Positions 44,721 to 52,711 of a stretch of 64,000 nucleotides of DNA are shown one piece after another. Origin of the DNA: CAG-217 sp963642245. Its GTDB lineage: Bacteria; Bacillota; Clostridia; Oscillospirales; Acutalibacteraceae. The notes beneath the pieces are model-generated. The model was not told where the DNA came from. It did no database searches and saw only the letters and a list, made by a program, of their open reading frames with translations. Both the position numbers and the translations under genes were made by a program. Location: assembly GCA_963642245.1 (NCBI GenBank), contig CAVIFY010000007.1, forward strand, positions 7,057 through 71,056. Direction: 5' to 3'. Numbering within the stretch: position 1 is the stretch's first letter; the number at the start of each line of letters is the position of its first letter.

Positions 44721-44813
44721 TACATTTTCAAAAATACAGTTAACAAGCGCACTGTTAAATTCTGTGCACCGGCAAACTCGGCCTTCCCGCTTTTCTTTTT
44801 CACCGGCTTTCCC

Positions 44814-44841
44814 TTGCATAAAACGGACTTTATGCTATAAT
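44814..44841 (+). promoter_or_regulatory. Promoter of the flavin reductase-like gene
   Basis: TTGCAT (44814-44819), 16 nt, TATAAT (44836-44841). The start codon is only 19 nt further, giving a very short leader. Confidence 0.75.
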
Positions 44842-44860
44842 ATAAATGAGGTGTAATTTT

Positions 44861-45364
44861 ATGGCAATGAAAGAAATTGATATTCGCGAAGTAAAAGAAA
44901 ATATGGTCCACCTGCTGGCCGACGAATGGGCACTGGTCACCGCCGGGCGCGGTGACGAACTGGGCACCATGACCGTCAGCTGGGGCGGGATCGGCGAGCT
45001 GTGGGGCAAGGATATGGCCACCATTTATATCCGTCCCCAGCGCTATACAAAGAAGTTTTTGGACGAGAACAACTACTTTACCCTGAGCTTTTACCCGGAG
45101 CAGTACAAGGACGCCCTGCGCCTGTGCGGCAGCAAGAGCGGGCGCGAGATCGACAAGGTGGAGGCCACCGGTCTGACCCCCTGCTACTACGAGAAAGCCC
45201 CCTACTTTGAGGAGGCCAAGCTGGTGCTGGTGTGCCGCAAGGTGGCGGTGAGCGCTTTTGACCCGTCTCAGTTCCTGGACTCCGGCATTATGCAGAACTA
45301 TGCGCAAAACGATTTTCACGCCATTTATTACGGCGCCATCGAAAAGGTATTGATTTCAGAGTAG
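44861..45364 (+). CDS. Flavin reductase-like (FMN-binding split barrel) protein
   Basis: A 167-residue flavin_reduct family protein. Blocks: WALVTAGRGDELGTMTVSWGGIGELW, IYIRPQRYTKKFLDENNYFTLSFYP and LRLCGSKSGREIDKVEATGL (in parts), which form the FMN pocket of the split barrel. It probably binds FMN and acts as NAD(P)H:flavin reductase or flavoredoxin. ATG at 44861, 8 nt after GAGGTG; an in-frame ATG at 44846 overlaps the -10 region and is unlikely. Confidence 0.88.
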   Translation: MAMKEIDIREVKENMVHLLADEWALVTAGRGDELGTMTVSWGGIGELWGKDMATIYIRPQRYTKKFLDENNYFTLSFYPEQYKDALRLCGSKSGREIDKVEATGLTPCYYEKAPYFEEAKLVLVCRKVAVSAFDPSQFLDSGIMQNYAQNDFHAIYYGAIEKVLISE

Positions 45365-45378
45365 ATCTGTGCTATACT
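45350..45378 (+). promoter_or_regulatory. Promoter of the SRP RNA
   Basis: TTGATT (45350-45355), 17 nt, TATACT (45373-45378), ending 9 nt before the RNA. The -35 lies inside the end of the upstream gene. Confidence 0.75.
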
Positions 45379-45387
45379 GTAATGCAC

Positions 45388-45554
45388 AAAAGGCAGAGCA
45401 CTGCCCATAGTTTATAATGTAGCGTATGGGCCCTGTGCGACGGGATGCTACGAACCTTGTCAGGCGGGGAACCGAGCAGCAATAAGTGGATGTTTCTGTG
45501 CGCCGCAGACCAGTCTGTACGCTACATTATACCCTATGGCGGCTCTGCCTTTTT
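45388..45554 (+). ncRNA. ffs: Signal recognition particle RNA (scRNA, long Gram-positive type)
   Basis: The 5' AAAGGCAGAGC (45388-45398) pairs with 3' GCTCTGCCTTT (45542-45552), closing the molecule. The tip has the SRP domain IV signature GTCAGG-CGG-GGAA-CCG-AGCAGC: internal loop strands GTCAGG and AGCAGC with a GGAA tetraloop. The region after the 5' stem is long enough for an Alu-like domain, as in Bacillus scRNA. The position directly before dnaX is the Bacillus order. The RNA binds Ffh and targets membrane proteins. Confidence 0.92.
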
Positions 45555-45573
45555 CATTATTCAGGAGGTCCCT

Positions 45574-47277
45574 ATGTACCAGGTTTTATATCGTAAATAC
45601 CGCCCGCGGGTCTTTGCCGATGTGTACGGCCAGGACCATGTGACCTCCACGCTGAAAAACGAGATCAAAGAGGGCCGCATTTCCCACGCCTATCTGTTTA
45701 CCGGCTCCCGCGGCACCGGCAAGACCACCTGCGCCAAAATCTTGGCTAAGGCGGTGAACTGCCCCAATGCTGTGGACGGCGAGCCTTGCAACGAATGCGA
45801 GATCTGCAAAGGGCTGGACAGCGGCACCATCTACGATGTGGTAGAGATCGACGCCGCCTCCAACAACGGCGTAGACAATATCCGCGACCTGCGGGAGGAG
45901 GTCAACTACACCCCCACCCGCGGCAAGTACCGGGTCTACATTATCGACGAGGTGCATATGCTCTCCACCGGGGCATTCAACGCCCTGCTCAAGACCCTGG
46001 AGGAGCCGCCCGCCCATGTGATCTTTATTTTAGCCACCACAGAGGTGCACAAGCTGCCTGCCACCATTCTCAGCCGGTGCCAGCGCTTTGACTTTAAGCG
46101 TATTCAGCCGGAGACCATGGCGGTGCGCTTGCAGCAGGTGGCCGGGCTGGAGGGCATGGAGCTGGCGCCGGACGCCGCTACCCTGATCGCCCGCATTGCA
46201 GACGGTGCCCTGCGCGACGGCCTGTCCATTCTGGACCAGTGCGCCGGGCGCAGCAAGCAAATCACCGCCCAACTGGTCAGCGAAGTGGCCGGTTTGGCCG
46301 GGCGCGAGGCGCTCTATCGCCTGTCTGACGCCGTACTGGCGCGGGACAGCAGCGCCGCTGCGGAGGAGCTGGCCCAGCTGCATGAGAACAGCTACGATAT
46401 GGAGCGGCTGTGCGTGGAGATGATCAACCACTTCCGCAACTTTATGATGGTCAAAACGGTAAAGAAAAGCCGCGAGCTGATCATCTGCACCGACGATGAA
46501 TACACGCATATTGAGGAGAGCGCCGGGCAGTTCACCCTGGCCCAGATCCTCCGTGGGCTGGACCTGTTCCAGTCTACTTTGGTAAAGATCAAAGGCGGCG
46601 CCACCCCGCGTATTGAGATGGAGATGGCCTTTGTCCGCCTGTGTGAACCCAAGTTGGAGACAGACCCGGACGCCATCAACCAGCGCCTGTCCGCCCTGGA
46701 GCGCACAGTGCAAAACGGCGTGCCTGCCGCACCGGTCAAGACCGTGCAGTCCCCCGCCCCGGCGGAGCGCCCTGCACCGGCACAGCCGACCGTGCCACCC
46801 ACCCCGCAGCCTGCGCCGGAGCCGGAGCCTGTACCTGCGGCACCTGTCGAGCCTGCACCGGCACCGATGGCAGAGCCTGTACAACCGGCGGCGCCCCTGC
46901 CCCAAGAACCGGCAGCCCCCGCACCGTCCCCTGCTCCCGCAGCGGACAGCGAGCAGCAGCTGTTTATGCAGTGGGCAGATCTGATGGAAATTCTCCACCG
47001 CACGGATATTGCCCTGTTCGGCGTGCTCAATGGCTCCCAGGGCTACACCCGGGGCGAGTTTTTCCTGATCGACAGCCCCAACCCCACCATCAAGGAGTTC
47101 ATCAAGATCTCCACCCACTCTAAGGCCATTCGCGCGGCTCTTCACGAGCTTACCGGCCACAACTACAAGCTGGGCCTGTTTAAGAAGAAATCCACCGAGC
47201 AAGCGCCCCGGCGGGACCCGTTAGAGGACCTGCTGAGCAAAGCCCGGGAAAATAATATTCAAATCGAAGAACATTAA
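45574..47277 (+). CDS. dnaX: DNA polymerase III subunits gamma/tau
   Basis: A 567-residue DnaX. Walker A is GSRGTGKT (44-51), with zinc cysteines at 63, 72, 75 and 78. Walker B/SRC region: VYIIDEVHMLSTGAFNALLKTLEEPP, then ATILSRCQRFDF. Domain III follows to about 360. A Pro/Ala-rich linker (about 385-450) precedes a tau-like C-terminal domain. It loads the beta clamp and ties polymerases together. ATG at 45574 with AGGAGGT. First gene of dnaX-ybaB-recR-smpB. Confidence 0.97.
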   Translation: MYQVLYRKYRPRVFADVYGQDHVTSTLKNEIKEGRISHAYLFTGSRGTGKTTCAKILAKAVNCPNAVDGEPCNECEICKGLDSGTIYDVVEIDAASNNGVDNIRDLREEVNYTPTRGKYRVYIIDEVHMLSTGAFNALLKTLEEPPAHVIFILATTEVHKLPATILSRCQRFDFKRIQPETMAVRLQQVAGLEGMELAPDAATLIARIADGALRDGLSILDQCAGRSKQITAQLVSEVAGLAGREALYRLSDAVLARDSSAAAEELAQLHENSYDMERLCVEMINHFRNFMMVKTVKKSRELIICTDDEYTHIEESAGQFTLAQILRGLDLFQSTLVKIKGGATPRIEMEMAFVRLCEPKLETDPDAINQRLSALERTVQNGVPAAPVKTVQSPAPAERPAPAQPTVPPTPQPAPEPEPVPAAPVEPAPAPMAEPVQPAAPLPQEPAAPAPSPAPAADSEQQLFMQWADLMEILHRTDIALFGVLNGSQGYTRGEFFLIDSPNPTIKEFIKISTHSKAIRAALHELTGHNYKLGLFKKKSTEQAPRRDPLEDLLSKARENNIQIEEH

Positions 47278-47288
47278 AGGAGCATACT

Positions 47289-47633
47289 ATGAAAGCAAGA
47301 CTTCCCCAGGGTATGGGCGGCGGACCGCAGAATATGCAGTCCATGCTGCGCCAGGCCCAGAAGATGCAGGAGAACATTGAGGCCAAAAAGGCCGAGCTGG
47401 AGGAGAAAGAATATGTGGTCTCTTCCGGCGGCGGCATGGTAGAGGTAACCGCCAACGGCAAGCACGAGATCAAAGCCATCGGCATTGACCCGGAAGTGGT
47501 AGACCCGGAAGATGTGGAAATGCTGGAGGATATGCTGCTGGCCGCCATCAACGAGGCCATGCGCAAGATCGACGAGGACTCGGAGAAAGAGCTGTCTGCC
47601 GTCACCGGCGGGCTGAACATTCCCGGCCTTTAA
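47289..47633 (+). CDS. ybaB: YbaB/EbfC family nucleoid-associated protein
   Basis: A 114-residue protein with the family pattern: Met/Gln-rich coiled coil (MQSMLRQAQKMQENIEAKKAELEEKEYVVSSGGG, in parts), then VEVTANGKHEIKAIGIDPEVVDPEDVEMLEDMLLAAINEA. It binds DNA as a dimer. Always between dnaX and recR; 11 nt after dnaX. Confidence 0.96.
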   Translation: MKARLPQGMGGGPQNMQSMLRQAQKMQENIEAKKAELEEKEYVVSSGGGMVEVTANGKHEIKAIGIDPEVVDPEDVEMLEDMLLAAINEAMRKIDEDSEKELSAVTGGLNIPGL

Positions 47634-47645
47634 TCGGTAAGCGGT

Positions 47646-48245
47646 ATGCGATATAACTTAGCCGCACTGCAAAATCTGGTGGACCAGTTTGAGCGTATGC
47701 AGGGGATCGGTCACAAGACCGCCCAGCGTATGGCGTTCTATGTGCTGGGCCTGTCAGATGAAGAGACCAAGGCTTTTACCGACGCGATTACTGAGGCTCA
47801 TACCAAGATCCACCAGTGCAAGATCTGCTGCGATCTGGCGGAGGAGGAGCTTTGCCCCATCTGCAAGAACCCGGCCCGGGATAAAAGCGTGATCTGCGTG
47901 GTGGAGGACCCGCGGGATGTGGCCGCCATTGAGCGCACCCACGAGTACAACGGCACCTACCATGTGCTCCACGGCGCCATCTCGCCTATGGATAATATCG
48001 GCCCGGATCAGATCCGCATTAAGGAGCTGCTGGCCCGGCTGAACGACGGCACGGTGGAGGAGGTCATTATGGCCACCAATCCCACCGTAGAGGGCGAGGC
48101 CACCGCCATGTATATCAGCCGACTGCTGAAGCCCATGGGCATTACCGTCAGCCGCCTGGCCTATGGCGTGCCGGTGGGTGCCGACTTGGAATATGCCGAT
48201 GAGGTCACCCTGTCCAGAGCCTTGGAGGGGCGCAGCCTGATTTAA
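47646..48245 (+). CDS. recR: Recombination mediator protein RecR
   Basis: A 199-residue RecR. It has a helix-hairpin-helix (MQGIGHKTAQRMAFYVL), a C4 zinc finger (CKICCDLAEEELCPIC) and a Toprim domain (VICVVEDPRDVAAIERTHEYNGTYHVLHGAISPMD, in parts). The C-terminal ring-closure motif is RLAYGVPVGADLEYADEVTLSRALEGR (in parts). With RecO it loads RecA at gaps. Confidence 0.98.
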   Translation: MRYNLAALQNLVDQFERMQGIGHKTAQRMAFYVLGLSDEETKAFTDAITEAHTKIHQCKICCDLAEEELCPICKNPARDKSVICVVEDPRDVAAIERTHEYNGTYHVLHGAISPMDNIGPDQIRIKELLARLNDGTVEEVIMATNPTVEGEATAMYISRLLKPMGITVSRLAYGVPVGADLEYADEVTLSRALEGRSLI

Positions 48246-48271
48246 CAAAAAAACAGAAAGGAGTGGGCGCT

Positions 48272-48736
48272 TTGGGAGAAGCAAAGCAAGTGATTGCCCG
48301 CAACAAAAAAGCGTTCCACGACTATTTTGTGCTGGACACCTACGAGGCGGGACTGGAGCTATTCGGCACGGAGATCAAGTCCATTCGCCAGGGCAAAGTG
48401 AATTTGAAAGACAGCTGGTGCAGCATTGACGAGGGCCAGATGTATGCCGTGGGGGTGCATATCTCCCCTTACGACCACGGCAATATTTTCAATCGGGACC
48501 CTATGCGCCGCAAGCGACTGCTGCTGCATAAGAAAGAAATTCTCCGCCTGGCTGCGGACAGCCAGCAGCAGGGGCTGTCTGTCATTCCCTTGCAGCTGTA
48601 TATCATCAAGGGCCGCGCCAAATTGGAGATCGGCCTGTGCAAGGGTAAAAAGCTCTATGATAAGCGGGCCGTGGCTGCCAAAAAAGCCTCGCAGCGGGAC
48701 ATTGACCGCGCCTTGAAAGACCGGCAGCGGGATTGA
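48272..48736 (+). CDS. smpB: SsrA-binding protein SmpB
   Basis: A 154-residue SmpB with VIARNKKAFHDYFVLDTYEAGLELFGTEIKSIRQGKVNLKDS (in parts), PYDHGNIFNRDPMRRKRLLLHKKEI and a C-terminal basic tail (KASQRDIDRALKDRQRD). It brings tmRNA to stalled ribosomes. The start is TTG at 48272, 8-9 nt after AAAGGAG; an in-frame GTG at 48263 touches the ribosome site and is less likely. It lies just upstream of ssrA, its RNA partner. Confidence 0.96.
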   Translation: MGEAKQVIARNKKAFHDYFVLDTYEAGLELFGTEIKSIRQGKVNLKDSWCSIDEGQMYAVGVHISPYDHGNIFNRDPMRRKRLLLHKKEILRLAADSQQQGLSVIPLQLYIIKGRAKLEIGLCKGKKLYDKRAVAAKKASQRDIDRALKDRQRD

Positions 48737-48759
48737 CCGCACCAAAAATAACGATAAAT

Positions 48760-49110
48760 GGGGATGAAAGGATTTCGACGGGTATAAAGAAGCACCGTAA
48801 GCGCATAGCGGAGTTGCACCGCTTAAAAAGTAACACCTTAAATTGAACTGACAATCATAAAACAGTAGCTCTGGCTGCTTAATTGCAGCCAGCGTTCTCG
48901 CTCTGAGGGCCACGGCAGGGATGAGAGCGTCGTTTAGTGGCGAACTTGCACGGAGGAGCGTTCCGGCCCCCGTCAGGAATTAGGAACTACCGTAGCGCCC
49001 AGTCTGTTTGCCGGTGAAGCGTGAGGGGAACCCCCAGCGACAAACTATATGCGTAGAAAGCGTTGCAGGCGTATATTCGGACGCGGTTTCGATTACCGCC
49101 ATCTCCACCA
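48760..49110 (+). ncRNA. ssrA: Transfer-messenger RNA
   Basis: The 5' GGGGATG pairs with 3' CATCTCC next to the encoded terminal ACCA/CCA (ends 49110). The T-arm (GGTTTCGATTACC) is recognisable near the 3' end, and the 5' end shows GAAAGGATTTCGACGGG, the usual tmRNA D-like start. An open reading segment ending GTAGCTCTGGCTGCTTAA gives a tag tail V-A-L-A-A, preceded by T-D-N-H-K-T. An in-frame TGA at 48847-48849 marks its upstream limit; the precise resume codon is uncertain. It is one-piece. Confidence 0.95.
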
Positions 49111-49145
49111 AAAAAGCAGCCCTCCGGGCTGCTTTTCGTTTTTTA
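49111..49145 (+). terminator. Terminator of ssrA
   Basis: Perfect 11-bp stem AAAAGCAGCCC/GGGCTGCTTTT (49112-49122 with 49126-49136), then CGTTTTTT. Confidence 0.93.
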
Positions 49146-49180
49146 TGTGAGGTCTAAAATCGAACAAAAGCGATTCTTCA

Positions 49181-49209
49181 TGGACAATCAGCGCAGGGTA
49201 TGGTATAGT
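49181..49209 (+). promoter_or_regulatory. Promoter of the Nudix-GNAT pair
   Basis: TGGACA (49181-49186), 17 nt, TATAGT (49204-49209), 39 nt before the Nudix start. Confidence 0.7.
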
Positions 49210-49248
49210 GTGAGTAAACACAAACAAAAGAAAAAGGCGGGCAGGTTT

Positions 49249-49704
49249 ATGAGCAAATACGAAAAAGCGGAGCTGACCAACATGTGCATGATCTATGACG
49301 GTGCCGGGCGTGTGGTGGTGCAGGACAAGGTCGGCCGCAGCTGGGGCGGGATCACCTTTCCCGGCGGACATGTGGAAAAGGACGAGTCCTTTGTGGACTC
49401 CGTTATTCGAGAAGTGAAAGAAGAGACCGGGCTGGATATTCAGTCCCCCAAGCTGTGCGGGATCAAGTGGTGGGAAGCGGGTCACGGTCGGCGCTACATT
49501 ATCCTGCTGTTCAAAACCGACCGCTACACCGGCACGCTGCATGATTCTAACGAAGGCAAAGTGTTTTGGGCTGAATTAGACACGCTGCGGTCCATGCGCC
49601 TGGCGCCCAGCTTTGACAAAATGCTGGATGTTTTCACCAACGAGGACATACAGGAATACATTCAGCGCAAAGGGACGGACGGGTGGACGGACATTTTGAA
49701 ATGA
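49249..49704 (+). CDS. Nudix hydrolase, 8-oxo-dGTP diphosphatase-like
   Basis: A 151-residue Nudix protein. Nudix box: GGHVEKDESFVDSVIREVKEETGLD (written GX5EX7REUXEEXGU), about residues 41-65. N-terminal LTNMCMIYDGAGRVVVQDK and C-terminal helical KMLDVFTNEDIQEYI resemble the MutT/8-oxo-dGTP and YjhB-like group. It hydrolyses a nucleoside diphosphate derivative. It overlaps the GNAT gene by ATGA. Confidence 0.92.
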   Translation: MSKYEKAELTNMCMIYDGAGRVVVQDKVGRSWGGITFPGGHVEKDESFVDSVIREVKEETGLDIQSPKLCGIKWWEAGHGRRYIILLFKTDRYTGTLHDSNEGKVFWAELDTLRSMRLAPSFDKMLDVFTNEDIQEYIQRKGTDGWTDILK

Positions 49705-50426
49705 CAAAGCAAGAAATGATGGCCACCGTGTATCGCCAACTGGCGCTGGACTATAATTGCCAACCGGAGGACTTTACAAAAGCCGGCATTTTCTTTACAG
49801 AAGCCAAAATGCAGCCGGGACGGCGGGAAATGCCATTTGTCACCCCGCGCCTGGAAGTGATCACCATGGGCAACAGCACCGTGGTCAACGCATCTAAAAG
49901 CGTTATGCCCTATGTAAAGCGAAAATTCAGAAACAAAAGCAGCTACGAAATTCTCACTGACAAGCTGGTCTACGGCGCAAATCCCTACTACCTCCCGGAT
50001 ATAGAGCGCATAAAGCCCATCGAAAACACCGCCTGTTCCTTTGCTCTGCTGGATAAAGACTTGCACGATTTGTATAAAAACAAGGGCTTTCCAAACGCAT
50101 TACAGTATGACCCCAACAGCGCGCGGCCGGAGGTGCTGGCCGCCGTAGCCTATGACCAAGAGCAAATCGTCGGCATCGCTTGTGCCAGCGCAGACAGCAA
50201 GACAATGTGGCAGATCGGCGTGGATGTGCGTCCTGCCTATCGCGGCAACGGCATCGCGGTAAAGCTGGTGAACATGCTGACCATAGAGACTTTGGCCCGG
50301 GGCGCGGTGCCCTATTACACCACGGATATTGCCAATTTAAGCTCTCAAAAAGTGGCCGTCAAAAGCGGCTATTTGCCCGCCTGGACCCATTGTTTTAGAA
50401 ACCGATTGCCAAAACTCCATAAATAA
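49701..50426 (+). CDS. GNAT-family N-acetyltransferase
   Basis: A 241-residue protein. The C-terminal GNAT domain has IVGIACASAD, WQIGVDVRPAYRGNGIAVKLVNMLT (acetyl-CoA motif A, with R/Q-x-x-G-x-G/A seen as RGNGIA, about residues 188-193) and KSGYLPAW. The N-terminal 100 residues are a distinct leader region seen in related Clostridia proteins. Its acceptor is unknown. Coupled to the Nudix gene. Confidence 0.85.
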   Translation: MTKQEMMATVYRQLALDYNCQPEDFTKAGIFFTEAKMQPGRREMPFVTPRLEVITMGNSTVVNASKSVMPYVKRKFRNKSSYEILTDKLVYGANPYYLPDIERIKPIENTACSFALLDKDLHDLYKNKGFPNALQYDPNSARPEVLAAVAYDQEQIVGIACASADSKTMWQIGVDVRPAYRGNGIAVKLVNMLTIETLARGAVPYYTTDIANLSSQKVAVKSGYLPAWTHCFRNRLPKLHK

Positions 50427-50452
50427 AAGCAGCCCACTCGGGCTGCTTTTTT
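50425..50452 (+). terminator. Terminator after the GNAT gene
   Basis: AAAAGCAGCCC/GGGCTGCTTTT (50425-50435 with 50440-50450), then TT. The stem is the same as the ssrA terminator 1.3 kb upstream. Confidence 0.9.
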
Positions 50453-50561
50453 CATTTTTACGCGCCAAACAAAACAGCAGTATTTCTAATAAACCCGGCG
50501 GTTTTTCTGAAGTCTGCCGGGCGGCTATGTAGTATAGTGTAATTATGCACCGCTGCACCAT

Positions 50562-50595
50562 ATAAAAAGTGCAGTCCATCACTGAACTGCACTTT
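50562..50595 (-). terminator. Terminator of the A/T-R/zinc-ribbon operon
   Basis: A perfect 10-bp stem AAAGTGCAGT/ACTGCACTTT (50566-50575 with 50586-50595) on the minus strand is followed by TTTTTATAT, about 55 nt past the zinc-ribbon stop. The rest of 50453-50649 holds only a possible plus-strand TATAGT at about 50533. Confidence 0.85.
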
Positions 50596-50649
50596 GGGCC
50601 GTCCGTCGCTACCGTAAAAGGGAGCGAACGATCCGATCGAATGATATTT

Positions 50650-51249
50650 TTAGCGCTGCACCGGGCTGCCGCAGTGGGTACAATACTTGGCGTCGCGGCT
50701 CAACCGCTGACCGCAGCCGGGACAATTCCGGTCCATCCGACTGCCGCAATGGGCACAGTAGCTGCCCTTAGGGTTCAACCGGAGACAATGGGGACATACC
50801 ACAGGTATGCGCAGCAAAAGCTCGTAAATTGCAACGGCGATCACATTGGTCAGCAGCGTCAGCAAAAACCAAAAACGCGCATGATAGCCGGCTTTTGCCG
50901 TCCTGCTTTTCATCCAAAAGGCCACCAGCAACCAATACCAAACCGCCATACCGACCCAGGCGCCTGCAATCCCGGCCAATGCGATCACTCGAATGGTACT
51001 CAAGGGCGTTATGTACGCGGCCAGCTCCCGCTTCTCCCCATGATCCTCCGGCGGTACATTTTGCGCCTCGCCCACAAGATCGCCGGAGGGTTGACGATCT
51101 TTTATTTCCTCACTTTGGCTGATGCGGATCATCTCTTGGATCTGGGTTTGGCAGATCACGGCGACGGATACCGTACCGGCGACCAAAAGGATCACCAATG
51201 TAATGAACCAGGTCTTAAATTTAGACTTGTACGATCTTGCTGTCTGCAT
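50650..51249 (-). CDS. Membrane protein with tandem zinc ribbons
   Basis: A 199-residue protein with a transmembrane helix at 14-33 (WFITLVILLVAGTVSVAVIC), two more at about 85-112 and 128-147, and a C-terminal pair of zinc ribbons. The first is CPHC with CAHC, and the second CPGC with CTHC (about residues 150-196). No catalytic domain is seen. It begins 25 nt after the thioester reductase gene, so it is the third gene of that operon and may be an accessory or a scaffold. Confidence 0.8.
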   Translation of the reverse strand: MQTARSYKSKFKTWFITLVILLVAGTVSVAVICQTQIQEMIRISQSEEIKDRQPSGDLVGEAQNVPPEDHGEKRELAAYITPLSTIRVIALAGIAGAWVGMAVWYWLLVAFWMKSRTAKAGYHARFWFLLTLLTNVIAVAIYELLLRIPVVCPHCLRLNPKGSYCAHCGSRMDRNCPGCGQRLSRDAKYCTHCGSPVQR

Positions 51250-51274
51250 AAGTCATATCCTTTCTGAAAAAAAG

Positions 51275-52711
51275 TTAAATAAGGTGGCTTCTCTTAAAGT
51301 ACACAATATAGGACTTCAAAAGTTCTTTATCCATAGGCGCGCAGCGAATATCGGTGCCTTCCAGCGCCGTACGGGTATTAAACATATCATAAATCGGCTG
51401 TCGCTCCATGTGCCTTGTTATAATATCGCCCTGGCCGTTATCCTCAAACATACAAGACAGGATCTTCAGCGCATTGCCGCCTAAGTTGGTTTTGCGCAGC
51501 GCAGCTTTCCACACCGAATAGGGCACCGGCAACACAAACAGACCGGAGGCATAAATGGCTTTTAACAGCTCTGCCGAGGACTTGATCTGCGGGTTGATGA
51601 TGTTAAAAGCTTTGTCCCAACCATCGTCCATAAAAGCAATGTGCGCCATAACCGCACTGACATAATCCACCGGCGTAAAATTCAGCGGCATTTCCACAAT
51701 GGGCACCACCTGCATTTGAATACAGCCGATGATCATTCGACTGGTCAGATCCCGTACAGCCCAAATGCCGTCCTGCTTGGTGCCTGTGATATCCCCGGGA
51801 CGGTAGACCTTTGCTTTAATGCCCCGCGCCCTGGCCAGCATAATGATTTTTTCGCTGACCCACTTCGTCTGGGAATAGCCAAGGAAATAGCCGTCCGACG
51901 ACGCCAGCGGATCATCCTCCAGCGCATTTTTGGCAAAGTGACTGGGGTTATCATACACGCTGTAAGACGAGGTGTAATTCAAGTATTTCATCTTTTCTGT
52001 GGTGGCGATACGCAGGCACTCAACGGTAGAAGAAACATTGGCGCTCTTCATTGCAGCGTATGGATACAGAAAATTCAGCACCGCCCCGCAGTGGAAGATC
52101 ATATCCGCCTGGCAACACACCGTGTGGTAATCCTGCGGCGACATGGCAAATTTCTCTTTGGTCAAATCCCCCGGCACAGCCAGGATCCGATGCCGAAACG
52201 CAGGGTCCCAGCAGTGGAACCGGAGCATATTCATTTTAATGCGCTCCAGTCCGTCGTACCGATCTCTGCACCGGGTCAGGCAATACACCCGGATCTCCGC
52301 ATCCTTTTGCAGCAGATCCCGCAGAAGATAGGCGCCCAAAAAACCGGTGGCGCCGGTTAAAAAAATCGTTTTACACGCCGAGGCAGGCACCGTATAGTCG
52401 CCCATCGGCTGAATATCTTCCGGCAAGACCACCTCCCGGTCCAGATCCACCTGCACCGGCACCGGGTCCGCAGGGACCTCGCTTTTGCAGGACAACACCA
52501 GCTTGCAGATCGCCTGCGGTGTGGGGCACAGCAGCACCGCCCGCGGATCCAGCTCTACCTGAAATGTGCTCTCCATCCGGCTGATGGCCGCCATCATTCC
52601 CAGCGAGTCGCCGCCCAGATCCAAAAAGTTGGAGTCGTCGTCTACCGTCTTGCCGCTGAGCTGCTCTGAAAAGCAGGCTTTGATTTTTTCAAGCACTTGG
52701 TCTTTGTCCAT
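51275..52711 (-). CDS. Carrier protein-thioester reductase (T-R) didomain
   Basis: A 478-residue protein. Residues 1-75 are an acyl/peptidyl carrier domain with Ser36 in LGGDSLG for the phosphopantetheine arm. From about 112 it is an SDR-type thioester reductase (NAD_binding_4). It has the nucleotide loop TGATGFLG (119-126), catalytic Y279xxxK283 in YSQTKWVSEK, YRPGDITG and NFTPVDYVSAV. It would release a carrier-bound acid as an aldehyde or alcohol using NADPH. It overlaps the A-domain gene by 1 nt (TGATG). Confidence 0.9.
   Translation of the reverse strand: MDKDQVLEKIKACFSEQLSGKTVDDDSNFLDLGGDSLGMMAAISRMESTFQVELDPRAVLLCPTPQAICKLVLSCKSEVPADPVPVQVDLDREVVLPEDIQPMGDYTVPASACKTIFLTGATGFLGAYLLRDLLQKDAEIRVYCLTRCRDRYDGLERIKMNMLRFHCWDPAFRHRILAVPGDLTKEKFAMSPQDYHTVCCQADMIFHCGAVLNFLYPYAAMKSANVSSTVECLRIATTEKMKYLNYTSSYSVYDNPSHFAKNALEDDPLASSDGYFLGYSQTKWVSEKIIMLARARGIKAKVYRPGDITGTKQDGIWAVRDLTSRMIIGCIQMQVVPIVEMPLNFTPVDYVSAVMAHIAFMDDGWDKAFNIINPQIKSSAELLKAIYASGLFVLPVPYSVWKAALRKTNLGGNALKILSCMFEDNGQGDIITRHMERQPIYDMFNTRTALEGTDIRCAPMDKELLKSYIVYFKRSHLI

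Noticed and set aside
45360..45573. Structured leader before dnaX considered as a riboswitch.
   Set aside because: The GTCAGG/GGAA/AGCAGC tip and closing stem identify it as SRP RNA.
46736..46940. Direct-repeat-like Pro/Ala codons in dnaX, considered as a tandem repeat or frameshift site for gamma production.
   Set aside because: It is the ordinary low-complexity linker before the tau domain; no A-run slippery site with a nearby stop was found.
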